Assembly (NCBI RefSeq): GCF_000012325.1
Contig: NC_003910.7
Location: 3,286,001-3,350,000, forward strand
Direction of reading: 5' to 3'
DNA length: 64,000 bases
Source of the DNA: Colwellia psychrerythraea 34H
GTDB lineage: Bacteria; Pseudomonadota; Gammaproteobacteria; Enterobacterales; Alteromonadaceae
The notes under the pieces: generated by a model
The model's input: the letters and a program-made list of their open reading frames with translations, nothing else
Told to the model about the DNA's origin: nothing
Databases searched by the model: none
Translations under genes and position numbers: made by a program
In this document: piece by piece, positions 1-9,781 of the stretch
Numbering within the stretch: position 1 is the stretch's first letter
Layout: each line of letters begins with the position of its first letter

Positions 1-1920
1 ACCATCTGCGAGTAATTTATCAAACGCCGCTGGTGCTGCAAAACGCTCACCAAGATCTGCCTGCAAGATGGGTCCAATTTTAGCGCCAACGTCAACTCCC
101 ACTTCATCAAGCAGTTGCATCGGTCCTACAGGAAAACCAAATTTTACCAGTGCTTTGTCTATTTTATCAATGGGCTCACCAGCAAGAAGCAGAATAGCGG
201 CTTCATTCATATAAGGTGCTAAAATACGATTGACATAAAAACCTGCTTTGTCTTTAACAACAATAGGAGTTTTACCCTGTTTTTTAGCAAAAGCCACTGT
301 ATTTGAAATAGTTTGATCAGAGGTTTTATCGTGAGGAATTATTTCCACTAACGGCATTTTATCAACCGGCGAAAAATAATGTAGCCCAATTACATTTTCA
401 GGTCGTTTTGCGTTAGTAGCAATCTTCCCTATTGGTAAACTAGAGGTATTGCTGGCAAAAATAGTTTTATCATGCCCTTGCGCTTCAACCTCAGCCACCA
501 TGTTTTGTTTCAATGTTAAATCTTCAAATACTGCTTCAACAACAATATCAAGGGCTTTAAAACCCGTATATTCCACACTACCGGTTATCATAGCTAACTG
601 TTTTTGCATTTCGCTGTTAAGTAAAAAACGACGCTTAACTTTTTTATTCAGTATTTGATAGCTGTATTTTAATGCTTGGCCAATACCTTTGTGGCTAATA
701 TCCTTAACACGTACAGGCATATTCGCTTTAGTTGCAGTGACAAAGGCAATACCGCCACCCATTAAACCGCCACCTAAAACACCCGCTTTAGTCATTTTTT
801 CTGGCATAACATCAGCAACGCCCTGCTCTTTCTTCATTGCTGTTGTCGCAAAGAATAACTGACGTAGTTGCGCAGATTCATCACTCATCACCAGATCGGC
901 AAAATGCTCAGCTTCTACTCTATAGCCCTTTTCAGGTGAAGATTCGATACCAGTGCGAATGCAATCAATAATTTTAGCTGGCGCTGGATAATTACCTTGG
1001 GTTTTTGCTAGCACAGTTTTTTGCGCTTGTTGATAAACAACTTTTCGACCAACAGCATTATTTTCTAACAACTTATCCATCAAGCCTTGTTTACGCTTAA
1101 CTGTCTTTTTGCCACGTTGACGCAAAGATATTGCTAAATCTTCAGCAACCGTAAGCAACACACTGCTTGGCACAACATCATCAACTAAACCTGATTTTAA
1201 TGCTTGTTTAGCGCGTAATTGCTTGCCCGTAAGCATCATGTCTAAGGCTTTTTGTAAACCGACTAACTGAGGTAAACGCTGAGTACCGCCACTACCTGGC
1301 AATAAGCCTAATTGCACCTCAGGTAAACCCAAAGCAGTTTTACTATTATCACTACAAACTCGAGCATGACATGCCATAGCAAGCTCTAAACCGCCACCTA
1401 AACATGCACCATCGATAGCCGCAACAATAGGAATAGGTAATTGCTCTAGCAAAGAAAATATTCGTTGTCCTTGTCGAGATAAAGCAACAACTTCATCGCG
1501 GCTTTGACAAGCATCGAGCATATTAATGTCAGCACCGGCTACAAAAGAGCCTTTTTTACCACTACACAGCACTATGCCGGTAATTGCTTTATCAACTTTA
1601 ATTTCAGCCAATACCGCATTAACTTGCTCAGTAAACTCTGCTTTAAGAGTATTTACATTTTCACCAATAACATCAATCACTAAATGAGCGATACCATTAT
1701 CATGGCGAACTATAGTAAAAGCACTGCCTGTTGGCTCTACTGGGTCATTATGCTCACTTACTTTTTCGTCAGTGACTTTTGCTTCAGCAGCATCGTTACC
1801 ATAAGCCTTGGTAATACTATTTTCAGCAGTGCTATTTACTTCATTATTCACTTCATTACTTTCTTCAGCATTATCTTTAATAGTGCCTTCACTATCATTT
1901 GATTTTATTTCTTGAGTCAT
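1..1920 (-). CDS. fadJ: Fatty acid oxidation complex subunit alpha FadJ (3' end cut by window)
   Basis: The reading frame runs from an ATG at 1918-1920 off the left edge, so 640 N-terminal residues are visible. The protein is bifunctional: enoyl-CoA hydratase first, then 3-hydroxyacyl-CoA dehydrogenase, both steps of fatty-acid beta-oxidation in the cytoplasm. The hydratase/isomerase part shows [15 protein letters not shown] (oxyanion hole) and [12 protein letters not shown] (catalytic Glu). The dehydrogenase part shows the NAD-binding [10 protein letters not shown] and [14 protein letters not shown] (catalytic His). A start about 45 residues upstream of the hydratase fold gives an acidic, Ser/Asn/Glu-rich N-terminal extension, longer than in E. 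coli FadJ. The ATG overlaps the fadI stop (TAATG), so the two are translationally coupled. It is FadJ rather than FadB because it follows a FadI-type thiolase. Confidence 0.95.
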   Translation of the reverse strand, partial: MTQEIKSNDSEGTIKDNAEESNEVNNEVNSTAENSITKAYGNDAAEAKVTDEKVSEHNDPVEPTGSAFTIVRHDNGIAHLVIDVIGENVNTLKAEFTEQVNAVLAEIKVDKAITGIVLCSGKKGSFVAGADINMLDACQSRDEVVALSRQGQRIFSLLEQLPIPIVAAIDGACLGGGLELAMACHARVCSDNSKTALGLPEVQLGLLPGSGGTQRLPQLVGLQKALDMMLTGKQLRAKQALKSGLVDDVVPSSVLLTVAEDLAISLRQRGKKTVKRKQGLMDKLLENNAVGRKVVYQQAQKTVLAKTQGNYPAPAKIIDCIRTGIESSPEKGYRVEAEHFADLVMSDESAQLRQLFFATTAMKKEQGVADVMPEKMTKAGVLGGGLMGGGIAFVTATKANMPVRVKDISHKGIGQALKYSYQILNKKVKRRFLLNSEMQKQLAMITGSVEYTGFKALDIVVEAVFEDLTLKQNMVAEVEAQGHDKTIFASNTSSLPIGKIATNAKRPENVIGLHYFSPVDKMPLVEIIPHDKTSDQTISNTVAFAKKQGKTPIVVKDKAGFYVNRILAPYMNEAAILLLAGEPIDKIDKALVKFGFPVGPMQLLDEVGVDVGAKIGPILQADLGERFAAPAAFDKLLADG

Positions 1921-3227
1921 TAGTCTGTCTCCACAATCATTGCCGCGCCTAAACCACCTGCAGCACAAGCTGTTGTTAAACCAACACCACCACCACGACG
2001 GTTTAATTCATTAAGGGTTTGTGTGATAAGTCTTGCACCCGTAGCAGCAAAAGGGTGTCCATAGGCGAGCGAGCCACCCATAACATTAAATTTATCCATA
2101 TCAATGTCACCAATAGCTTTATCTCTGCCAAGTTGCTCTTGAGCAAACTTAGTACTACCGAACATTTTCATGTTCGCTAATGCTTGGGCTGCAAATGCTT
2201 CATGCATTTCAATCAAATCTAAATCAGCTAAATTCATGCCCGCACGTTGTAATGCAATAGGTGTGGCATAACTTGGACCCATGAGCATGTCTTGCCAAAC
2301 ATCGATGGCAGCAAAACCAAAACTACGAATATAGCCTAATGGTTTATAACCTAGCTCTTTCGCTCGTCCTTCACGCATTAGTAGGATAGCTGCACCACCA
2401 TCGGTCAACGGCGTACTTGTAGCAGCGGTAACTGTGCCATGCTTGCGATCAAAAACTGGTTTTAATTTAGCATAACTTTCTAAAACAGAATTTTCTCGAA
2501 AACAATTATCTCTATCGATAAAGCTTTTATAAGGTTCCGCATGAACTGTCATGACCTCACCTGCTAATTTACCTTCTTGCCAACTCTTGGTCGCTAAAGT
2601 GTGCGATCTGTGGGCTAATGCATCTTGATCTTGACGAGAAATTTGATAAGTTTTCGCCATTTGCTCTGCCGTTTGTCCCATAGAAATACCGGTAGAGTAT
2701 TCAGCGACAGCTGGAGAAACGGGTAATAAATCTTTCAAACCAAGACGACTAAGTAGTGAAAGTCTCTGCCCTAGTGATCTTGCTTTGGTTAAATCAACTA
2801 ACGTGCGTGCAAGCTTTTTAGAAACACCTATAGGTGCCACTGATGATGAATCAGCACCGCCAGCAATACCAACATCAACGTGCCCAGCCATAATAGATTC
2901 AGCAACGTTAACCGTTGATTGAAAACTAGTAGCACAGGCGCGCGAGACACTGTAAGCATCAGTACGAGTATTCATACCGGTACCCAAGACGATTTCACGA
3001 GCAATGTTTGGCGCTTCCGGCATTTGAACTACTTGACCAAAAACAAGTTGATCAATGATCCCTGGGTCAACATCGTGTTTTTGTAATAATTCATTAACAA
3101 CGATTTTGCCCAAATCAACTGCTGGTACACCATGAAAAGCCGTTGCCTGTTTAGCAAACGGAGTACGCAAGCCAGCAACAATTGCTATGCGCTCACCCGT
3201 CGAAGTTGTTAGTCTTTTTATTGTCAT
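1920..3227 (-). CDS. fadI: 3-ketoacyl-CoA thiolase FadI (beta subunit)
   Basis: This thiolase cleaves 3-ketoacyl-CoA with CoA to release acetyl-CoA, the last step of beta-oxidation, and forms a complex with FadJ. At 435 residues it matches the usual FadI length. The nucleophilic cysteine lies in [12 protein letters not shown] (about C98). The C-terminal half has [19 protein letters not shown] (active-site His) and [12 protein letters not shown] (second Cys). The start ATG has a GGAG ribosome site 7-8 bases upstream. It is first in the fadIJ operon, with a FadR-like palindrome about 40 bases upstream of the start codon. Confidence 0.96.
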   Translation of the reverse strand: MTIKRLTTSTGERIAIVAGLRTPFAKQATAFHGVPAVDLGKIVVNELLQKHDVDPGIIDQLVFGQVVQMPEAPNIAREIVLGTGMNTRTDAYSVSRACATSFQSTVNVAESIMAGHVDVGIAGGADSSSVAPIGVSKKLARTLVDLTKARSLGQRLSLLSRLGLKDLLPVSPAVAEYSTGISMGQTAEQMAKTYQISRQDQDALAHRSHTLATKSWQEGKLAGEVMTVHAEPYKSFIDRDNCFRENSVLESYAKLKPVFDRKHGTVTAATSTPLTDGGAAILLMREGRAKELGYKPLGYIRSFGFAAIDVWQDMLMGPSYATPIALQRAGMNLADLDLIEMHEAFAAQALANMKMFGSTKFAQEQLGRDKAIGDIDMDKFNVMGGSLAYGHPFAATGARLITQTLNELNRRGGGVGLTTACAAGGLGAAMIVETD

Positions 3228-3265
3228 TTATTACTCCACACACTCTGTATTTATAATTTAAACTC

Positions 3266-3282
3266 AAGAGGTCTGACCTCTT
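3266..3282. promoter_or_regulatory. FadR-like palindromic operator upstream of fadIJ
   Basis: AAGAGGTCTGACCTCTT is a perfect 17-base palindrome with a one-base centre. Its core GGTCTGACC matches the GGTCNGACC core of gammaproteobacterial FadR sites. It lies 39 bases upstream of the fadI start, where a repressor would block the promoter. Assignment to FadR is inference; a PsrA-type regulator would be expected to use a different site. Confidence 0.6.
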
Positions 3283-3432
3283 TAACTAACTTGATTCTAA
3301 CTAACTCTAGAAAAAATTCAATCATTACCTGCGTTCAAAAAAGATTAACGACAACTTTATACATTTTATAGTTGTAAATTACTGTTAAAATTTTGTTACC
3401 ATTCACTTGTTTTATTACATAAAAACCTTATA

Positions 3433-3747
3433 TATACTCAAGCCGCATGAAGATGCAGGTTTCAGCTGGAATTAGAAAAGCCTTTAGGCAAGGCATTGAT
3501 TGAAGAGAATGGTTGTTCCCTTGTCGAAATCAATAACGTAGTATAAAGCTGTTCTAAAACAGCCCTGTGGGGACGTTTGATCAAGCCATGTTCTTCGTTG
3601 CTTCCTTTTTTAAGGACGCTACATGGATGTAGCTTATTTGAGAATGCAGGAGCATATTCTCCTGAATAACCCTTAATAAAAAGAGGCGCCTTGATCATGA
3701 TTTGCTCAAGCGTCCTGAAACGCGCATCTTCAAGTGGCTCGAGTATA
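3433..3747. repeat. MITE-like inverted-repeat element, family A, copy 1
   Basis: The element is bounded by 33-base imperfect inverted repeats at 3433-3465 and 3715-3747, starting TATACTCAAGCC and matching at 28 of 33 positions by my count. It has no transposase, so it is non-autonomous. The interior resembles copy 2 (18351-18617) in opposite orientation, but carries about 48 extra bases holding two hairpins (GCTACAT-GG-ATGTAGC, then CAGGAG/CTCCTG) that also occur in family B at about 44313 and 56581. A 78-codon minus-strand frame inside it differs from its counterpart in copy 2 at many amino-acid positions, so coding is unlikely. Confidence 0.85.
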
Positions 3748-3883
3748 AAATACTAGCTTAATTTATATTAACTTTTTCCTTAGTTTAACAGTAAACAGCT
3801 GAAGCTCTCTTATGAATGAGTGCCAAGCCCAGTTATCACTAAGTTTCACTTTATAACGACCAATATTAAAAGAATTTATCCGT

Positions 3884-4885
3884 ATGGCAATTGAACATTT
3901 TTCTACCTTAAAACAACATTTATCTTCACAAATAATTGGTCAAGAAGCGTTAGTTGAGAATTTGCTTATTGCCCTATTGGCTAATGGTCACTTAATTGTT
4001 GAAGGTCCGCCTGGTCTAGCAAAAACACGTGCCGTTAACGCATTAGCACAGGGACTAGAGGCTGATTTTCATCGTATTCAGTTTACCCCAGATTTATTAC
4101 CCGCTGATTTAACCGGTACCGATATTTATCGTCCAGAAGATGGCACCTTTGTTTTTCAACCCGGTCCTTTATTCCAAAATTTAGTGCTTGCTGATGAAAT
4201 CAATCGAGCGCCAGCTAAAGTACAGTCGGCTTTATTAGAAGCGATGGCAGAGGGACAAATAACCGTTGGTCGTAAAACGTATGACTTACCTGAGTTATTT
4301 TTAGTCATGGCAACGCAGAACCCTATTGAGCAAGAAGGTACTTACCCGTTACCTGAAGCACAATTAGATCGCTTCTTAATGCACATTGAAATTGGTTACC
4401 CTGATGCCGAAAGTGAGTTAGCAATACTGAAACTAAACCGTGGTGAAGCGTTAAGATCAAATGCTAATCATGGGAATGACTCAAGCGAAAAAGAAACATC
4501 TACCAAAGAAAATAGTTTACGAACATTAAGCCAAAGTGAAATTTTTTCAGCGCGTGAGCAAGTGCTAAATATACATATGGCCCCTTCATTAGAAAACTAT
4601 ATAGTTGATTTAATTATCGCCACGCGTCAACCTGAAAAGTATGACGATAAATTAAGTACTTGGCTTGCTTTTGGCGCTAGTCCACGTGCCACTATTGCTT
4701 TAGATAGATGTGCTAGAGCTCGCGCTTGGCTTCATAATCGAGATTTTGTTAGCCCTGAAGATATTCAAGCCGTTTTTCATAATGCCCTTAGACATAGAAT
4801 TTTACTAAGCTATCAAGCCGAAGCCGAAGGTATCACTGCAAATCAAGTGCTTGATTATATTTTAACTCAAGTTGCTGTTGCTTAG
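3884..4885 (+). CDS. MoxR-family AAA+ ATPase
   Basis: This is a cytoplasmic AAA+ ATPase of the MoxR family, thought to act as a chaperone for von Willebrand factor A (VWA) proteins encoded beside it. Walker A GPPGLAKT lies at residues 41-48 and Walker B VLADEIN at about 101-107. Sensor and arginine-finger motifs follow (MATQNPIEQEGTYPLPEAQL, then GASPRATIAL). Its 333 residues are normal for the family. A short acidic, Lys/Ser-rich insertion near residues 190-215 (NDSSEKETSTKEN) is unusual. It is first in a six-gene operon (MoxR, DUF58, DUF4381, BatA, BatB-TPR, BatD). Confidence 0.93.
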   Translation: MAIEHFSTLKQHLSSQIIGQEALVENLLIALLANGHLIVEGPPGLAKTRAVNALAQGLEADFHRIQFTPDLLPADLTGTDIYRPEDGTFVFQPGPLFQNLVLADEINRAPAKVQSALLEAMAEGQITVGRKTYDLPELFLVMATQNPIEQEGTYPLPEAQLDRFLMHIEIGYPDAESELAILKLNRGEALRSNANHGNDSSEKETSTKENSLRTLSQSEIFSAREQVLNIHMAPSLENYIVDLIIATRQPEKYDDKLSTWLAFGASPRATIALDRCARARAWLHNRDFVSPEDIQAVFHNALRHRILLSYQAEAEGITANQVLDYILTQVAVA

Positions 4886-4929
4886 TGTCGAATAAATTAT
4901 GAAATCGGATGAGCAAATAGAGTTACTTT

Positions 4930-5985
4930 ATGTGGTTTAATCGTCAAAAAAAATCGTCTGCAAAGTCCTTAAATAAGGATGCAACCCAATCCTTACTTGC
5001 AAGCTTATATAGTAATGGCATTGATTTATCTATGCAGGAACTATTGCAATACCAAAATAAGAGTCGTTTGATTGACTTGGCTGGTAAAAAGAATATTCAA
5101 GGTAAGCAAGCTGGTAATTATCTATCACGCAGTAAAGGCCGTGGCATGGAGTTTGACGAAGTGCGGCATTACCAAACAGGTGATGATGTTCGCGCCATTG
5201 ACTGGCGAGTAACTGCCCGTACCGGAAAAACCCACACTAAACTTTTTCGAGAAGAAATAGAAAGGCCGGTACTGGTTGCCACTGATTTGAGCCAAAATAT
5301 GAATTTTGGCAGCAAACTTCTTTTTAAATCTGTCCAAGGCGCTCATTTAGCGGCACTTATTGCTTGGCACGCCAAAATCCGTGGTGATCGTTTGGGTGGT
5401 TTAGTGTTTTGTGATGAACAGCATATTGAATTAAAACCGCGCAGTCGAAAAGCCGGTGTATTGCATTACTTGCATGCGTTAACCACCCTAAATAATCAAA
5501 AAAAGCAAACACAGCTCGAAGAAAACGATTCTGCGCTAGATAAACAACAAGAAACCACAACACAACATAAAAATCATTATTTTGAACAACACTGTGCTCG
5601 ATTAAGACACCTTGCTAAACCCGGCTCACTTGTTTATTTGATCACCGACGGTCATGCGCTACGAGATGAAAAAAGCTGTCCGCATGCTATAAGGCACCTA
5701 AGCCAGATTAGTAAACATTGTGAGTTAGTACTTTGTTTAATTAGTGATCCCCTTGAACAAGCACTGCCCGAGAGCTCACTAAAATTAGCAGTAACATTTA
5801 CTGATGGTATCAATCGACAGCAATTAACATTAGGTGATAACAACACCGCAGAGCAATACCAACAACAAGCCCTTGCGCAACATGAAAAAATGCAGTTGTT
5901 GCTGCAATCAACAGGCGCCCGAGTTATTCACTTTAGTGCAGGGGAAAGCCTCGAGCAGCAATTAAAATATGGGGCATCGTTATAA
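4930..5985 (+). CDS. DUF58 domain protein of the MoxR/Bat operon
   Basis: This DUF58 protein carries the family signature GRGMEFDEVRHYQTGDDVRA followed by IDWRVTARTGKTHTKLF near residues 74-104. A degenerate VWA-like region follows (LVATDLSQNM), then a helical, Gln-rich C-terminal half. It lacks a predicted membrane segment. DUF58 proteins always travel with MoxR ATPases and VWA proteins and are assumed to be part of the same assembly; the biochemical role is unknown. It begins 44 bases after moxR, and its stop overlaps the next start (TAATG). Confidence 0.9.
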   Translation: MWFNRQKKSSAKSLNKDATQSLLASLYSNGIDLSMQELLQYQNKSRLIDLAGKKNIQGKQAGNYLSRSKGRGMEFDEVRHYQTGDDVRAIDWRVTARTGKTHTKLFREEIERPVLVATDLSQNMNFGSKLLFKSVQGAHLAALIAWHAKIRGDRLGGLVFCDEQHIELKPRSRKAGVLHYLHALTTLNNQKKQTQLEENDSALDKQQETTTQHKNHYFEQHCARLRHLAKPGSLVYLITDGHALRDEKSCPHAIRHLSQISKHCELVLCLISDPLEQALPESSLKLAVTFTDGINRQQLTLGDNNTAEQYQQQALAQHEKMQLLLQSTGARVIHFSAGESLEQQLKYGASL

Positions 5986-6587
5986 TGGCAATAGCAAACT
6001 CGCCTACTCTTCCTGGTCAACTACCTCAAGGTCAATCGGCTCAATTACAATTGCATGATATTCATGTACCTGAGCAAGTGAGTAATTTCCCAATTGCCCC
6101 GGGCTGGTGGATTTTACTGGCATTACTTGTTATTGGTACGTTTTGGCTTTATAAAAAACGCAAACAACGCATACAGTTAAATGCCAGTAAAAAACAGGCC
6201 TTAACGGTACTAGAAAACAATCCAACGCTCAGTGCTAAAGAATGTATTACCTTATTGAAATGGGCTGCGATGCAGTACATTAATCGTCAACAATTAGCTA
6301 AGTTATATGGCCAGGGTTTTCAGGATTTTTTAATGAATCAATTACCTGAAAAGCATCAAGCTAGCTTTACTAAATTAATTAATACTGCATTTGAAGCGCA
6401 ATACCAAGCACAGAAAACAGCAACAGCTGATATTGACCGTGATTGCCATCAAGCGACCAAATTGTGGTTAAACTATGCGCTTCCTATTACACAGCCTCTC
6501 GTTATTGATGAGGCTCTACCTAATGATGAAACATCAACTTTTAATACGCCTATGCCCATCGAAAAAGAAAAGGAGTTAAGCAAATGA
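5985..6587 (+). CDS. DUF4381 membrane protein of the MoxR/Bat operon
   Basis: This 200-residue protein has one clear membrane segment (WWILLALLVIGTFWLY, about residues 41-56), followed by a basic KKRKQR stop-transfer and a cytoplasmic helical domain containing LLKWAAMQYINRQQLAKLYG, typical of DUF4381. It is a small partner in the MoxR/BatA/BatB/BatD set. Both ends overlap neighbours (TAATG with DUF58, ATGA with BatA), indicating tight translational coupling. Function is not established for the family. Confidence 0.85.
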   Translation: MAIANSPTLPGQLPQGQSAQLQLHDIHVPEQVSNFPIAPGWWILLALLVIGTFWLYKKRKQRIQLNASKKQALTVLENNPTLSAKECITLLKWAAMQYINRQQLAKLYGQGFQDFLMNQLPEKHQASFTKLINTAFEAQYQAQKTATADIDRDCHQATKLWLNYALPITQPLVIDEALPNDETSTFNTPMPIEKEKELSK

Positions 6588-7640
6588 TAAGTTTTGCTTG
6601 GCCCTGGTTATTTGCCCTATTACCTCTGCCGCTGATTATTTATTTTTTACCGGCTAAAAAAAGTACGAACCAACAAAGCGCACTTATCATGCCGGAGCTT
6701 ATTAATGTATCAAGCACTGCGATGAGCGATCAGCAAAAGCGTAAAGCACCTTTGATTATTTTAACGACTTGTTGGGTTTTATTGATTCTCGCTGTTAGTC
6801 GTCCTCAATGGCTTGGTGAAGCAATTGATATCCCCAGTGAAGGTCGTGAAATGATGATTGCTGTTGATCTTTCCGGCAGTATGGAAATAGAAGACATGAG
6901 TCTTAACGGTCGCAATGTAAACCGTTTACAGATGCTTAAGGTTGTCCTTGGTGATTTTATCGCGCGTCGTGTCAGTGACCGTCTCGGTTTAATCTTATTT
7001 GCCGATGATGCTTACATGCAAACGCCGATGACCTTTGATAGAAAAACAGTAAAGCAAATGTTAGATGAGAGTGAGCTCAATCTTGTCGGCAAAAAAACCG
7101 CCATTGGCGATGCTATCGCACTTGCAGTAAAGCGTTTTGATGCAAAACAAGAGTCTAACAAAGTTTTATTATTGTTGACCGATGGTCAAAATACTGCAGG
7201 AAAAATAACCCCCAGAGCAGGCATTAGAGTTAGCCGTTGCTAAAGATATTACTATCTACACCGTAGGTATTGGCGCCGATGTTATGCTGCAAAAATCAAT
7301 GTGGGGAACACAGCGTATTAATCCATCGAGCGATTTAGACGAGCAAAGTTTAGCAAATATCGCGAAGCAAACGGGTGGCCAATATTTTCGTGCCCGAGAC
7401 AGCCAAAGCATGAGTGAGATTTATGGTTTGTTAGATAAACTAGAACCGATTAAACAAGAACAACAACAAATGCGACCACTGAGTGCCTTGTTTTATTGGC
7501 CACTAGCATTGGCTGCCCTACTTTGTTTTGTATACTTACTCAGCTTACATTTCAGCTTTTTATTGCCCACTAAAAACGCTACTACAAAAAACAATACCAG
7601 CACGAATAAAGATGGTGTCAGCGCTATGGGTGGTAAATAA
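6584..7640 (+). pseudogene. batA: BatA-like VWA membrane protein, interrupted by a +1 frameshift
   Basis: This inner-membrane VWA protein has N-terminal hydrophobic segments, a metal-binding DLSGSMEIEDM (MIDAS) motif near residue 100, and a C-terminal membrane segment (FYWPLALAALLCFVYLL). The start frame runs into TAA at 7241-7243 after LLLTDGQNTAGKITP. Skipping one base in the run of five Cs at 7209-7213 restores the expected PEQALELAVAKDITIYTVG and continues without interruption to the stop at 7638-7640, giving 351 residues. The upstream ATGA overlap and the next gene one base downstream are normal. It may be a true mutation, a sequencing error in a homopolymer, or +1 slippage at CCC-AGA. 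If no slippage occurs, a truncated 219-residue VWA fragment without its C-terminal anchor is made. Confidence 0.85.
7209..7213 (+). other. Frameshift site in the BatA gene (run of five C)
   Basis: Five consecutive Cs occur where four would keep the conserved BatA frame. Upstream and downstream frames are both fully conserved in sequence, so the break is a single-base event. The zero frame reads ACC CCC AGA; +1 slippage on the proline codon before a rare Arg codon is conceivable but not demonstrated. Confidence 0.85.
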
Positions 7641-7641
7641 C

Positions 7642-9714
7642 ATGTCGGCACAACAAACCAACTTATTCACTGATTTAACTCAATTCGCTAACGACTTCTC
7701 TTTCGAAGGCCTTAGCTTCGAAGGGTTAGTCAATAACTTCCACTTTATTCGACCTTGGTGGTTATTAGCCTTTATTGCTTTGTTTTTAATACTGTTTATT
7801 TTAAAGAAAATTCGTTATTACCAATCACCTTGGCAACATTTTTTACCTGCTCACTTAGCCAATGCTTTATTGGAAAATTCGCAAAACAAAGGGGCACAAA
7901 CCTCTTCGTCACAACCACGTTTTTGGTTAAAACCTTTTATTATGGGTAGTTCTATTATTTTAGCTCTAGCTGGACCTGCATGGCAAAAGTTACCACAACC
8001 GGTTTATCAACTAGAACGTGGCGCTGTGCTTGTTATGGATATGTCTTACTCCATGTACGCAACGGATGTGAAACCCAATAGGTTAACCCGTGCTCGTTAT
8101 AAAGCCATCGATTTACTTAAAAAGATCAACGAGGGTGATGTTGGTCTAATTGCCTATGCCGGTGATGCTTTTATTATTAGTCCTTTGACACAAGATATTA
8201 AAAACATAGAGTTACTTTTACCTTCACTATCACCTGATATTATGCCGGTTTATGGCGCTAATGCATTGGCTGCACTGACTCTAGCGGATAAAACATTAAA
8301 AAATGCCGGTCATGTGAGTGGCGATATTTATTGGTTTACTGATGATATTGATAAGGAAGAAATGTCAGATATTTATGATTGGGCTAACGACAACGACCAT
8401 AAAGTGAATATCTTAGGTGTAGGTAGTAAAACCGGCGCACCAATAAAGCTAAGTAGTGGAAAATTACTCAAAGATAACAAAGGTGCTATCGTCATTCCTA
8501 AGTTACCTGAAAGTAGATTGGCGGCAATATCTAAGCGCAGCAGAGGCGTCTATCACACCATGACCAATGACGACACCGATATAAAAGCGCTGACCGCTCA
8601 TTTAAATTCAAATCTAGACGATAAGATTAATTCACAGTCATCAAATAATAAAAATGGTCAGCAAAGCGAACAACAAAATAAACAAGCAATGCAAGGAGAT
8701 CAGTATCAAGAGCAAGGACCTTGGTTACTCATCATCATATTGCCATTACTGTTAACTTATTTTCGCCGTGGTAGCAGCATATTGGCAATAACTTGGCTTA
8801 TGCCACTGACTTTATTGTTCAGTCTTTCATCTATCAGCCCTGTCAGCTTTGCCGCTTCAGATTCTGAAACAGTAAAATCTAGTGATGCATCTACGAGTGA
8901 GCCTAACGTTAATAGCGCTAGTCAACTTTGGCAAGACTTGTGGAAAACCTCAGACCAACAAGCACAACAGCATTACCAACAAGAGAACTATCAGCAAGCT
9001 GCTAAGCAGTTCAAAGTCAGCCAATGGCAAGGCAGTGCTCACTATAAAGCGGGGGATTATGAACAAGCATTACAAGCTTTCAAACAAAGTGATAATGCTC
9101 AATCGCTTTATAACCAAGGTAATTCGCTCGCACAGCTACAAAAAGTTGATGAGGCGATTGATGCTTATAAAAAAGCACTTGAAAAAGATCCTGAGTTAAA
9201 TGATGCCAAAGACAATTTAGCAAAACTAGAAGAACTTAAAAAACAACAAGAACAGCAAGAACAACAGTCTCAAGGTGATCAGAAAGGTCAGGACTCTCAA
9301 GATCAATCGGAGGGGGATGAACAAGATAAAAAAGAGAATCAAGAGAGTCAACAAAGTAAGGACGGTCAAAAAGAACCTCAAGATCAGTCCCAAGGTGACC
9401 AAGAACAGAGTGACCAGCAGCAACAAGAACAAGACGATAAACAGGACAAGCAGGATCAAGATGCTCAGCAACAAGCGAAAAATGAACAGCAAAAAGAAGA
9501 TCAAGCTAAGCAAGCCGAAGATTCTGATGATGAGCAAGATCCAAGTGATGAGAAATCTTTAGCTCAACAAGCCAGTGATAGCAAAAAACAAGAAACTGAG
9601 CAAAAACATCAACAACTATTAAATAAGGTAACAGACGACCCTTATTTATTATTACGAAATAAATGCGTCTCGAATATCAAAAGCGCCGAAGTGAAGGGTC
9701 ATCTCAGGGAGTAA
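7642..9714 (+). CDS. batB: BatB/BatC-like VWA-TPR protein with frameshifted C-terminus
   Basis: This membrane protein has two N-terminal hydrophobic segments, a VWA domain with MDMSYSMYATDV (MIDAS DxSxS), and a further membrane segment (WLLIIILPLLLTYF). TPR repeats follow (ALQAFKQSDNAQSLYNQGN; AIDAYKKALEKDPELNDAKD), then a long Gln/Asp/Lys-rich tail. It combines what are separate BatB and BatC proteins in some bacteria. I chose ATG 7642, one base after the BatA stop, with GGTGG upstream, over an upstream in-frame ATG that would overlap BatA. The last ~17 residues (CVSNIKSAEVKGHLRE) look wrong. A -1 shift near 9658-9663 gives MRLEYQKRRSEGSSQG, the usual ending in this family, and moves the stop to 9738-9740. 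Confidence 0.88.
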   Translation: MSAQQTNLFTDLTQFANDFSFEGLSFEGLVNNFHFIRPWWLLAFIALFLILFILKKIRYYQSPWQHFLPAHLANALLENSQNKGAQTSSSQPRFWLKPFIMGSSIILALAGPAWQKLPQPVYQLERGAVLVMDMSYSMYATDVKPNRLTRARYKAIDLLKKINEGDVGLIAYAGDAFIISPLTQDIKNIELLLPSLSPDIMPVYGANALAALTLADKTLKNAGHVSGDIYWFTDDIDKEEMSDIYDWANDNDHKVNILGVGSKTGAPIKLSSGKLLKDNKGAIVIPKLPESRLAAISKRSRGVYHTMTNDDTDIKALTAHLNSNLDDKINSQSSNNKNGQQSEQQNKQAMQGDQYQEQGPWLLIIILPLLLTYFRRGSSILAITWLMPLTLLFSLSSISPVSFAASDSETVKSSDASTSEPNVNSASQLWQDLWKTSDQQAQQHYQQENYQQAAKQFKVSQWQGSAHYKAGDYEQALQAFKQSDNAQSLYNQGNSLAQLQKVDEAIDAYKKALEKDPELNDAKDNLAKLEELKKQQEQQEQQSQGDQKGQDSQDQSEGDEQDKKENQESQQSKDGQKEPQDQSQGDQEQSDQQQQEQDDKQDKQDQDAQQQAKNEQQKEDQAKQAEDSDDEQDPSDEKSLAQQASDSKKQETEQKHQQLLNKVTDDPYLLLRNKCVSNIKSAEVKGHLRE
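9658..9663 (+). other. Second frameshift site, end of the BatB/TPR gene
   Basis: The codons read CGA AAT AAA TGC. One extra A would give LLLRNKMRLEYQKRR, matching the family C-terminus, and extend the protein to 9740. The change replaces the last residues rather than truncating a domain, so the product may remain functional. Confidence 0.7.
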
Positions 9715-9781
9715 TCAAAAGTGGTACAATTTTCAAATAAGGTAACAGTTAACGGGGCCGTTTTATTTCCTGCAAAGCCTT

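Larger units (their letters stand above)
3228..3883. other. Intergenic region between fadI and moxR
   Basis: This divergent gap of 656 bases holds the FadR-like palindrome and a terminal-inverted-repeat element (3433-3747), which takes up nearly half of it. The remaining ~135 bases upstream of moxR must contain the promoter of the MoxR operon; I do not see a strong sigma-70 consensus. The small open frame inside the element is treated as part of the repeat, not as a gene. Confidence 0.6.

Noticed and set aside
3462..3698. 78-codon frame in the family A element, with a 62-codon counterpart at 18400-18588
   Set aside because: The two versions differ by many non-synonymous changes and lie wholly within a non-autonomous repeat. 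The shared frame is explained by common descent of the element.
9226..9562. Open frames on both strands in the Gln/Asp-rich tail of the VWA-TPR gene
   Set aside because: They are by-products of the low-complexity CAA/GAT-rich coding sequence; no start signals or family features.
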